Part shown: positions 7,674-13,929 of the stretch, piece by piece
How positions within the stretch are numbered: position 1 is the stretch's first letter
Layout: each line of letters starts with the position of its first letter
Assembly (NCBI GenBank): GCA_964012875.1
Contig: CAXGUU010000004.1
Location: 1-28,178 of the forward strand
DNA length: 28,178 bases
Source of the DNA: CAXGUU01 sp964012875
GTDB lineage: Bacteria > Pseudomonadota > Gammaproteobacteria > Ga0077536
Direction: 5' to 3'
Notes under the pieces: generated by a model
Database searches by the model: none
Seen by the model: the letters and a program-made list of their open reading frames with translations, nothing else
What the model was told of the DNA's origin: nothing
Program-made: the position numbers and the translations under genes

Positions 7674-9121
7674 AACGCATCCAGAAAATCATCGAGGTGA
7701 TCGAGCCAATCTTGCTTGCGGCTGTATTCGCGTTCAATACCTGCAACCAGTGCTGACCGTTCGCCGGCGTAGTTCATTTCATACAACACGTTGCGACTGC
7801 CAAATTCGGTGCCGCAAACATCCCATGCAAGCTTCAGCAACTGCGTGCGTTCGCCGCCACCGATATTCGCCCCGCGGAGCGCCTTCTCCAATACCTCACC
7901 CATGGGAGAGTCGAACTCTTCCATCGAAACCGGTAACTGCATCAGCGCACCACCACTCATGCGTCGCACCATTTGCACGAGTTCCGGATAATAAATGGGG
8001 CCGAGCGCACGTCCGGCCTGCAAGGCCACGAGGTCCGGGTAGAGCAAACCATTCTCTTCATCGACACGGGCCTGCTGTTCGGCCGATCGTGTGGTCGAAC
8101 GAATGACTTCGACTTTGACGGCTGCTTCGCCCAGCATTTCCACCACATCCGGTTTGTTCGCCAGTCCCTGCGCCTCGGCGAGGCGATGAACAAGGGCGTA
8201 AACAAATCCGAGTTTGACCTCAAGGCGCGCATTGGTCTGGTGGGCCGTCATCTCACGCATGCGACTGTCGCGATACATGCGATTCAACAACGGAATGTTC
8301 TTGTGCACGATGACGCGCTCCCAGGGCACCAGGACATTGTCGAACACCATCGTGGCATCCATTTCGTCGAATCGGGAAGAAAGTGGAAAATCGCGCGTCG
8401 CACTCGGATGCGCGAACGAGGGCCGACAAACCGTTTTCAGCCCGGGCGTATTCATTGGAATGGCGAAAACATTGGCGTAGTCCTCTTCGCCAGGCTGAAA
8501 CGTCGGCGGGAACGGCCACACCAGAATTTCATCAGTGAACGGCGCGACCGTAGCGATGCGTTTCAGCCCGTTAAGAATGATGCCATCGCTGTTCTCGCCC
8601 GTGACGCGCAGACAAATCCCCGGGTCGGATTGCTGATGACGTAACTTGCCCTTATCAAGCTGCGGATCAAGCAAGGCATGGGTCAGGAAAAGATCATTTC
8701 TCGCAATGTACTCGTAGTAAGCGACGACCGCGTCAGCGCGCGCTTCGCCGCCCTCGGCGAAAAAACTGCGTTTGGCCGCAAGCGCAGTCACCATGGCATT
8801 CAGGAAATCCGGACTGCGACCCAGCATGCCGCAATTGGCCCGAGCCCAGGCGATGTAGGCTTCCCGCTTCAAGGCCAGTTGTTCCGGCGTACGCGGCATT
8901 TGAAATGAACGTGCAATCGGTTCGCCGAGTTCGCTGTCTTCGACCACCAACACACCGCGGTGGGCAGATTCGTGCTGCATGTCGTACAGGCGCGCAAAAG
9001 AATCGATGGCGGGCCGGAACTGCTCGTGTTCAGTCACATCCGCCACACGCTCGCCGCCGAACCAGACCTCGCGATCGTCGCGCAGGCCTTCGATGTATTG
9101 CTGACCGGTTCTTACTGCCAT
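7670..9121 (-). CDS. 4-hydroxyphenylacetate 3-monooxygenase (HpaB) family oxygenase
   Basis: FADH2-using oxygenase component of a two-component phenol hydroxylase; it would add an ortho hydroxyl to a phenol to make a catechol. The N-terminus (RTGQQYIEGLRDDREVWFGG) and the LGRSPDFLNAM segment are HpaB-family hallmarks; Arg102 and His148 match the flavin/substrate-site Arg and His of HpaB. The position corresponding to the substrate-site Tyr after GRxPD is Phe106 by my alignment, suggesting a different phenol or the PvcC-like branch. Length, 483 residues, is typical. It is first in the HpaB-MhpC-MhpB operon, supplying the catechol for the other two. The required NAD(P)H:flavin reductase is not in the window. 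Ribosome site AGGT lies upstream of ATG 9121. Confidence 0.9.
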   Translation of the reverse strand: MAVRTGQQYIEGLRDDREVWFGGERVADVTEHEQFRPAIDSFARLYDMQHESAHRGVLVVEDSELGEPIARSFQMPRTPEQLALKREAYIAWARANCGMLGRSPDFLNAMVTALAAKRSFFAEGGEARADAVVAYYEYIARNDLFLTHALLDPQLDKGKLRHQQSDPGICLRVTGENSDGIILNGLKRIATVAPFTDEILVWPFPPTFQPGEEDYANVFAIPMNTPGLKTVCRPSFAHPSATRDFPLSSRFDEMDATMVFDNVLVPWERVIVHKNIPLLNRMYRDSRMREMTAHQTNARLEVKLGFVYALVHRLAEAQGLANKPDVVEMLGEAAVKVEVIRSTTRSAEQQARVDEENGLLYPDLVALQAGRALGPIYYPELVQMVRRMSGGALMQLPVSMEEFDSPMGEVLEKALRGANIGGGERTQLLKLAWDVCGTEFGSRNVLYEMNYAGERSALVAGIEREYSRKQDWLDHLDDFLDAL

Positions 9122-9162
9122 ATTTCGACCTGGCGAACTGCTGATACGCTACTGTGGAGGTT

Positions 9163-9180
9163 GTGCGCGGCATTGCGCAC
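9163..9180. promoter_or_regulatory. Inverted repeat upstream of the meta-cleavage operon, candidate operator
   Basis: GTGCGC and GCGCAC form a perfect 6-bp inverted repeat with a 6-base spacer (GGCATT), about 42 bases upstream of the HpaB-like start. This is a plausible place for an IclR- or MarR-type operator. The base composition is GC-rich, so a chance match is possible, and no regulator gene is present to link it to. Confidence 0.3.
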
Positions 9181-9274
9181 TCGCCCCCGTTCCTGATTTT
9201 TAAGCATAAATTGTGGCCCACGTCTCGCGCGCGCCTTGCGCCCAACCTTCCTCGCGGCATTTTTCAGCAGTCCG

Positions 9275-10549
9275 CTACCCATCGTTGCGCCAACCCGCAC
9301 CGTCGTAACCGCTACGCAGTTTCGGCTGGTACTGCGTAAGTTCCACGCCGATCTTTGGCAGGACCTTGCCGACCAGCAGGTCGTTCGATTTTAGCAAACC
9401 ATCGATGGGCGCAGGCCCTGCTGCGATCCACGGCACAATGAGATCTGTATTGAGATCTTCAATCATCTGTTCAAGGCAGCGAGCGACCGTGTCGACCGAA
9501 CCACAAATTGAATAACCACGATCGCGGATATTTCGCGGTGTGTTCTCAATCGCCCCTTCTTCGCCCGGACGCCTGAGTGCCTCGTTGAAACCAAACCAAT
9601 CGTGCCACCGCGTCCAGATGTAACCCAGGCCGCGCTCCTGGATAGCGTAAGCCTCTTCGTCGGTATCGGCGACAACGATTTCTCGAAAGTGCCCAAGGCC
9701 GCGGCCGCGCTCGAGGTTTCGACCAGCCTCCGTTGCAGCGTTCTGGTACATGTCGATCGCACCCTGCACCAACTCGGGAATCGGCGAAAAAATGATCGGG
9801 ACAAGGCCCTCGCGCGCCGACCACTCGATAGTCTCAGCGCTCATCGTAAAGGGGATAAAGGTTTCGATTGAATCCGGATCCTGCAGCGTTTGCGGCGCGA
9901 TGCCGACCTTATCAAGCTCACCCTGACCATCGACCATGCCGGGCGCCATGTGCAGGGTGGCCGGATGGTCCCACTTGATACCGCGCGGGGGTATTTCCCA
10001 GTGCTTTCCCTGGTGATGGAATAAAGAATCTTTCCAGGCGCGGCGGATGATTGTGTAGTGCTCGTTGAAGAGTTCGCGATTGACCTGATCATGCTGGGCG
10101 AAATCCGGGTCATTGGCAGCCGTCCACGTCGCGTTCATTTTTTGACCGACCGTCATAACGTGCCGCGACTGGTAGCCGCGGGCAAAACCTGCACACATGC
10201 GACCTTCAGAAAAATGATCGAGCATGGCCAGGTCCTCCGCCAGGAGGATGGGGTTACGGGCCGGCAACACGTTACCCATCTGCGCAATACGCAAACGCCG
10301 TGTCTGCATCGCCGCCCAGCTGCCGAGCATGACGGGATTGTTGGAGACTTCCAGGCCCTCAAGATGAAAGTGGTGCTCGGTGAAAGCAACAAAGTCGAAT
10401 CCAAGGTCTTCCATCTGCATGATCAAACGGCGACAGTCGCTGAGTCCGCGCTGATAATAATTTGGATTCTGGCCGGCCAGGCCCTTCTCGTACTCATCTG
10501 GTGTGGCGCCTGCGCTCGGCAACAGCATCCCACCCATGCGGATTTTCAT
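9275..10549 (-). CDS. LLM class flavin-dependent monooxygenase (long, luciferase-like)
   Basis: A 424-residue member of the bacterial-luciferase-like superfamily, longer than the usual 300-380. Recognisable parts are the first strand MKIRMGGMLLPS, the GFDFVAFTEHHFH segment with the luciferase-type EHH, MGNVLPARNPILLAEDLAML, the loop DHFSEGRMCAGFARGYQS and a C-terminal SICGSVDTVARCLEQM. Such enzymes use FMNH2 and O2 to insert oxygen or cleave bonds. An excellent GGAGGAG ribosome site precedes ATG 10549. It is divergent from the HsaA-like pseudogene and upstream, on the same strand, of the meta-cleavage operon after a 153-base gap, so it may or may not be co-transcribed. Substrate unknown. Confidence 0.88.
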   Translation of the reverse strand: MKIRMGGMLLPSAGATPDEYEKGLAGQNPNYYQRGLSDCRRLIMQMEDLGFDFVAFTEHHFHLEGLEVSNNPVMLGSWAAMQTRRLRIAQMGNVLPARNPILLAEDLAMLDHFSEGRMCAGFARGYQSRHVMTVGQKMNATWTAANDPDFAQHDQVNRELFNEHYTIIRRAWKDSLFHHQGKHWEIPPRGIKWDHPATLHMAPGMVDGQGELDKVGIAPQTLQDPDSIETFIPFTMSAETIEWSAREGLVPIIFSPIPELVQGAIDMYQNAATEAGRNLERGRGLGHFREIVVADTDEEAYAIQERGLGYIWTRWHDWFGFNEALRRPGEEGAIENTPRNIRDRGYSICGSVDTVARCLEQMIEDLNTDLIVPWIAAGPAPIDGLLKSNDLLVGKVLPKIGVELTQYQPKLRSGYDGAGWRNDG

Positions 10550-10559
10550 CGCTCCTCCT

Positions 10560-10575
10560 CGACCAAGCGTGGTCG
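10560..10575. promoter_or_regulatory. Inverted repeat in the divergent LLM / HsaA-like intergenic region
   Basis: CGACCA and TGGTCG are perfect 6-bp arms around a 4-base AGCG loop. The element sits about 10 bases upstream of the LLM start codon, partly against its ribosome site, so it could act as an operator or as an mRNA hairpin limiting translation. The only AT-rich patch in this gap, at about 10586-10602 and including TATACT, is the likely promoter core for one or both directions. Confidence 0.35.
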
Positions 10576-10662
10576 TTAAGCGGACCCGAAATATACTGTA
10601 TTCCGCGACCGGCCTGATACGCTGGCGTCGTCGGAAGCCAGAGAATCGAACAGGGGCGGGTG

Positions 10663-11805
10663 ATGGGAACGACTAAAGCGGAATTACTGGAGCGAGTGGA
10701 AGCCGTGCTGCCGGACATCGCCGCAAACGCCAGGCAGGCTGAAAGCGATCGCCGACCCCACGATCAATCTATCGAAGCCTTAATCGACTGCGGCATCATG
10801 CAAACCCTGGTGCCCGCCCGGTTCGGCGGCCACGAACTAGGCCTTGATGCGCTTGGAGATATCGTACGCGCGGTCAGCAGTGCGTGCGTGTCAACCGGTT
10901 GGATTACCGCGTTTTACATCGGCCACAACTGGATGCTGACCAAGTTCTCCGAAGCAGTTCAGAAAGAAGTTTTTGCCGACCGGCCGTTCGGCCTGATACC
11001 GATTCAACCGTCGCCGAATGTCGACATCAAGGAAGTTGACGGCGGCCACGTTATTTCAGGACGCTCCAACTTCTCGTCGGGCATCATGAACGCCGACTGG
11101 GTGATTATTTCAATCGCCGGACACAAGGGTGCGCGCTCGTTCGTAGTGCGCCGCGAGGACGTTGAGGTTGAAGACGTCTGGTTCATGAGCGGTATGTCGG
11201 CGACGGGCAGTAACGACGTGCTCGTCTAAGATCTGTTTGTGCCTGAATATCGCTCGATACCAACGGCGGCTCTTTTTAACGGCGTCGACTCAATTCACGA
11301 TAATCCAATCTACGGAATTCCGTTGCTGGCGTTTATCTACTGTGAAGTGATGGGTGTCTACTGCGGAGGCCTGAGAGGCGCGACGGCGGCCTACGAAAAA
11401 ATCATGCGCGACAAAATAATGACCTGGGGCGGCGACGAACTGGCGCAAAAGCAGGCCGTGCACATCAAGCTCGGTGAAGCGCAAGCGCGGTTGCATGCCG
11501 CGGATACGCTCTACGAACAGTTGGTCGCCGATACCACCGCCAAAGCCGTGGGCTGTGGGTTCAATCTCGAAACACGACTCGAGCACAAGGCTCGGGCCGG
11601 CCTGATTAACCAGATCGTGCGCGAAGGCGTGAACGACATGATGTCCAAAGTCGGGACGCGAGCGCTCCGCCTTGAGTCACCCATCCAGCGTTTTTTTCGG
11701 GATTTGAATACGCTCTCCAGCCACGCTTTCGTCGATATTGACGTGTGCTTCGAGCAATATGGCCGGCATCGACTGGGCCTGGAACCGAATCACCCGCTCA
11801 TCTGA
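10663..11805 (+). pseudogene. HsaA-like acyl-CoA-dehydrogenase-fold monooxygenase, interrupted by one in-frame TAA
   Basis: The frame encodes a 380-codon protein of the acyl-CoA dehydrogenase superfamily, flavin monooxygenase branch (HsaA and relatives). N-terminal helices (PARFGGHELGLDALGDIVRAV), the beta domain (ISGRSNFSSGIMNADWVIIS) and the C-terminal four-helix bundle ending in RFFRDLNTLSSHAFVD are intact and in one frame. One TAA at 11227-11229 falls within GSNDVLV-stop-DLFVPEYR, where relatives have a charged residue before the VPE motif. A single base change from GAA, AAA or CAA would explain it. No frameshift or further decay is visible, so this is recent inactivation, a sequencing error or readthrough. 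ATG 10663 (AGGGG upstream) is preferred over GTG 10660. Confidence 0.85.
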
Positions 11806-11854
11806 GCCTGGTGAAGACGCTCGCCGTTGCGGCGCACGCTCCACCGGGACCGCT

Positions 11855-12007
11855 TTAAACCCCGCCGAGTGCGTGGAGCGAATGCACCATGGCAAGATTG
11901 TCGAACAGGGATACTGCAACCGCGCAACCGAGTACGACGCAGGTCAGGCGCGCGAGCCATTCACAGGCGTTGTCAGTCACGGTGTCGGGGAATTTTTTCA
12001 TGCACAT
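11855..12007 (-). CDS. Small membrane protein, 50 residues, unknown function
   Basis: A short frame beginning MCMKKFPDTV and ending HSLHALGGV. An AAGGAG ribosome site lies seven bases before ATG 12007; a second ATG at 12001 is also in frame. Residues of about 21-36 (LTCVVLGCAVAVSLF) form one hydrophobic helix after a short amphipathic stretch (NACEWLAR), as expected for a single-pass membrane peptide. I do not recognise the family. It occupies most of the otherwise empty 358-base gap between the HsaA-like pseudogene and the downstream LLM gene, and has its own leader with a perfect palindrome. Support is the ribosome site plus the coherent hydrophobic helix; chance cannot be excluded at this size. 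Confidence 0.5.
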   Translation of the reverse strand: MCMKKFPDTVTDNACEWLARLTCVVLGCAVAVSLFDNLAMVHSLHALGGV

Positions 12008-12036
12008 GCGGGCTCTCCTTATGCCGTCGTCAGTTC

Positions 12037-12058
12037 CTGTTTTAATTCATTAAAACAG
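12037..12058. promoter_or_regulatory. Perfect 22-bp palindrome, candidate operator or 5'-leader hairpin
   Basis: Arms CTGTTTTAAT and ATTAAAACAG are perfect 10-bp inverted repeats separated by two bases (TC). The element begins 30 bases upstream of the 50-residue ORF start, before its ribosome site. AT-rich arms in GC-rich surroundings make a chance match unlikely and argue against an ordinary rho-independent terminator. Its length suits a dimeric TetR-, MarR- or GntR-type repressor. A possible -10 (minus-strand TATACT at 12084-12079) would place it just downstream of transcription start. Confidence 0.55.
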
Positions 12059-12078
12059 TATGTTGTTGAGACGACTGC

Positions 12079-12084
12079 AGTATA
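12079..12084 (-). promoter_or_regulatory. Candidate -10 box (TATACT) for the small membrane ORF
   Basis: On the minus strand TATACT occurs within AATATACTG, 72 bases upstream of the small ORF. No convincing -35 is seen, so this is tentative. The same AATATACTG nonamer occurs on the plus strand in the divergent promoter gap near 10590. Confidence 0.3.
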
Positions 12085-12143
12085 TTGCACCGCAGCATTC
12101 TGACCCACCCACGTGGCGGAAAATGACTTATGACAGTTTCGTG

Positions 12144-12157
12144 CTGCGACGTCGCAG
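12144..12157 (-). terminator. Palindrome CTGCGACGTCGCAG after the LLM gene, weak terminator candidate
   Basis: A perfect 14-bp palindrome lies seven bases beyond the LLM stop codon at the end of the five-gene operon. It could fold as a short GC-rich stem, but no U-run follows directly, so it may instead be a protein site or chance. Confidence 0.3.
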
Positions 12158-12163
12158 TGGGTG

Positions 12164-13279
12164 CTAGACGCGCAGACCAGCCTCGCGCATCAGCGGCAGG
12201 ACCCGCTCGCCGAAGTAGGGGATTTCCTCGACGTAGTCGTTCCACATCAAACACATTCCTTCAACGCCAGCACGCTCCAGATCAAGCAGGCGTTCGACCA
12301 CCTGTTCGGGCGTACCGACCAGTGGATACGCGCCCCATCCGACCACGAAGCGTTTGGCGAACTGTTCAATTTGCGCATCAAACGAATCGCTCTCCATGCC
12401 AAGCACGCGCATGATGTTTTTTGCGGCACCCCAGTCGCCTTGCGCGACAATGGCGTCGTACGCCGCTTTGGCCTCCGCCTCGGTCTCACGAACGAGGCAA
12501 TAAGCAGTGCCAATAATGCCGATGTCGCGACCATGTCGATGCGCCCGGTCGCGGACGTCTTTGGCCGTCACTGCCGCCGATTCCACCGATTCCATACTGA
12601 TGAAGTTGAAATCGACATGACGCGCTGAGAATTCGCGGCCAGCCTCGGAGACCCCCGCATTGACAACGACCGGGTAGGGATCCTGGATCGGTTTCGGATT
12701 GAGGTAGCCATCGGTGACACGATAAAACTCACCTTCATGGTCGAAATGCTGCTCCTGCCAGAGCTTTTTCACCACCGACAACCATTCCCCCGCGCGGCGA
12801 TAGCGGTCGTCATGTTCCAGCTGCCTGGCACCGAACATCTCCATCTCCGGCACGAACCAGCCGCACACGACGTTGAGACCCCAGCGGCCGTTTGAAATGT
12901 GATCGATGGTCGACCCCTGTTTCGCAGCAATGATGGGGTGCACTGTCGGCACATGCGAAGTCGCGAAGATCATGATTTCGCTCGTGCGTGCGGCAAGGGC
13001 AGCTGCCCAGGTGTAGACTTCCATGCAATCGCCGTTGTACTCGGTTTCACCGCCAAAGGTCTTCCAGCGACCGAACGGGATCAGAAACTCAAAACCGTAC
13101 TTTTCCGCGAGTTCGGCAATCAGCAGGTTGTGCTCGAACGTCGGTTCAAAACTCGTTGGCGCCTTTGACATGGTGCCGCCGCCGCTGACGTTGGTGCCAA
13201 AAACGCCGATCTTCATGCGATTGTCGTTATACAAAGGTACGTTATCGTGGCGCTTGGCTTTGATGTCGTCTGGATGCAT
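12164..13279 (-). CDS. LLM class flavin-dependent monooxygenase (RutA/SfnG-like)
   Basis: About 371 residues of the luciferase superfamily, in the branch with pyrimidine oxygenase RutA and dimethylsulfone monooxygenase SfnG. Branch features are GVFGTN near the start, FLIPFGRWKTFGG, TSHVPTVHPIIAAKQGSTID, HISNGRWGLNVVCGW and PYPVVVNAGVSEAGREFSARH. These enzymes use FMNH2 and O2; RutA cleaves an amide bond in uracil through a flavin-N5-oxide, and SfnG splits C-S bonds. A longer frame reaches 13333 but would overlap leuD; ATG 13279 leaves 11 bases and keeps the NVPLYNDNRMKIG lead-in, while ATG 13216 is another possibility. No strong ribosome site decides this. It is last in the SDR-lyase-LeuC-LeuD operon. 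Confidence 0.87.
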   Translation of the reverse strand: MHPDDIKAKRHDNVPLYNDNRMKIGVFGTNVSGGGTMSKAPTSFEPTFEHNLLIAELAEKYGFEFLIPFGRWKTFGGETEYNGDCMEVYTWAAALAARTSEIMIFATSHVPTVHPIIAAKQGSTIDHISNGRWGLNVVCGWFVPEMEMFGARQLEHDDRYRRAGEWLSVVKKLWQEQHFDHEGEFYRVTDGYLNPKPIQDPYPVVVNAGVSEAGREFSARHVDFNFISMESVESAAVTAKDVRDRAHRHGRDIGIIGTAYCLVRETEAEAKAAYDAIVAQGDWGAAKNIMRVLGMESDSFDAQIEQFAKRFVVGWGAYPLVGTPEQVVERLLDLERAGVEGMCLMWNDYVEEIPYFGERVLPLMREAGLRV

Positions 13280-13290
13280 GGCTGGCAAAC

Positions 13291-13929
13291 TCAGGTGTTG
13301 GTTGAAGATCCGGTTCCAGGAATCTGGGCCCACGGACGTCGCGAGCGATCCCGGGCTTCGAACGCCTCGATTGTATCGATTCTATGCAGGGTCGCCGTTA
13401 TCGGATCGACCCCATCGAGCAACATTGATGAACGCATTTCGTCCAGCTCGAACGTAATCGCAGTATCGTCGCGATGGCGGATGGATTTCGCAACTATATC
13501 GATGATGAGGTCGAGGTACGGCTCGGATGTTGCGAGCTGATGTAGCTGTTCGCAATCCACGGCGCTCACGGTCGCGGCGAGTACGCCGTTGTGGAAGCAA
13601 TTGTTGTAGAAAATTTCGCCGAAGCCAGGTGCGATGACGCACCGGATCCCAAAGTCGGCGAGCGCCCACACCGCCATTTCGCGCGAACTGCCACATCCGA
13701 AATTGGGGCCAGCGATGAGGATACGCGCCTTGTTCCAGGGTTCGCGGTTGAGTACGAAGTCGAGTGCCTGACCATCTTCGTCGAAGCGCCAGTTGCGGAA
13801 CAAACCAACATCAAAATGCGGCCGGTCGCGATTAATGCAGTACTGGATGGGGATGATGCTGTCAGTGTCGACATTGGCCACATCAAGGCTGGCGGCGAGC
13901 CCGGAAAAATCAGCGGCCGACGGACTCAT
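13291..13929 (-). CDS. leuD-like: LeuD-like small subunit of an aconitase-family hydratase
   Basis: The swivelling domain 4 subunit of a two-part [4Fe-4S] hydro-lyase. The substrate-loop region GPNFGCGSSREMAVWAL is highly characteristic, preceded by NVDTDSIIPIQYC and followed by IAPGFGEIFYNNCFHNGVL. At 212 residues it is close to E. coli LeuD (201). Its ATG overlaps the stop of the LeuC-like gene (ATGA), so the two subunits are coupled one-to-one. Isopropylmalate isomerase is the default label, but no leuA or leuB accompanies it and the genes around it are a lyase, an SDR and a monooxygenase. A maleate, citraconate or dimethylmaleate hydratase role is a real alternative. Confidence 0.88.
   Translation of the reverse strand: MSPSAADFSGLAASLDVANVDTDSIIPIQYCINRDRPHFDVGLFRNWRFDEDGQALDFVLNREPWNKARILIAGPNFGCGSSREMAVWALADFGIRCVIAPGFGEIFYNNCFHNGVLAATVSAVDCEQLHQLATSEPYLDLIIDIVAKSIRHRDDTAITFELDEMRSSMLLDGVDPITATLHRIDTIEAFEARDRSRRPWAQIPGTGSSTNT

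Noticed and set aside
11738..12103. Plus-strand open frame of 121 codons over the end of the HsaA-like pseudogene and the small-ORF region
   Set aside because: It overlaps a well-supported gene in another frame, has Arg/Cys-rich composition and no ribosome site; the minus-strand 50-residue ORF explains the region better.
13291..13929. Straight annotation of the pair at 13291-15335 as leucine biosynthesis leuCD
   Set aside because: Subunit homology is clear, but the operon lacks leuA and leuB and contains a lyase, SDR and monooxygenase, so I kept the broader hydratase label.
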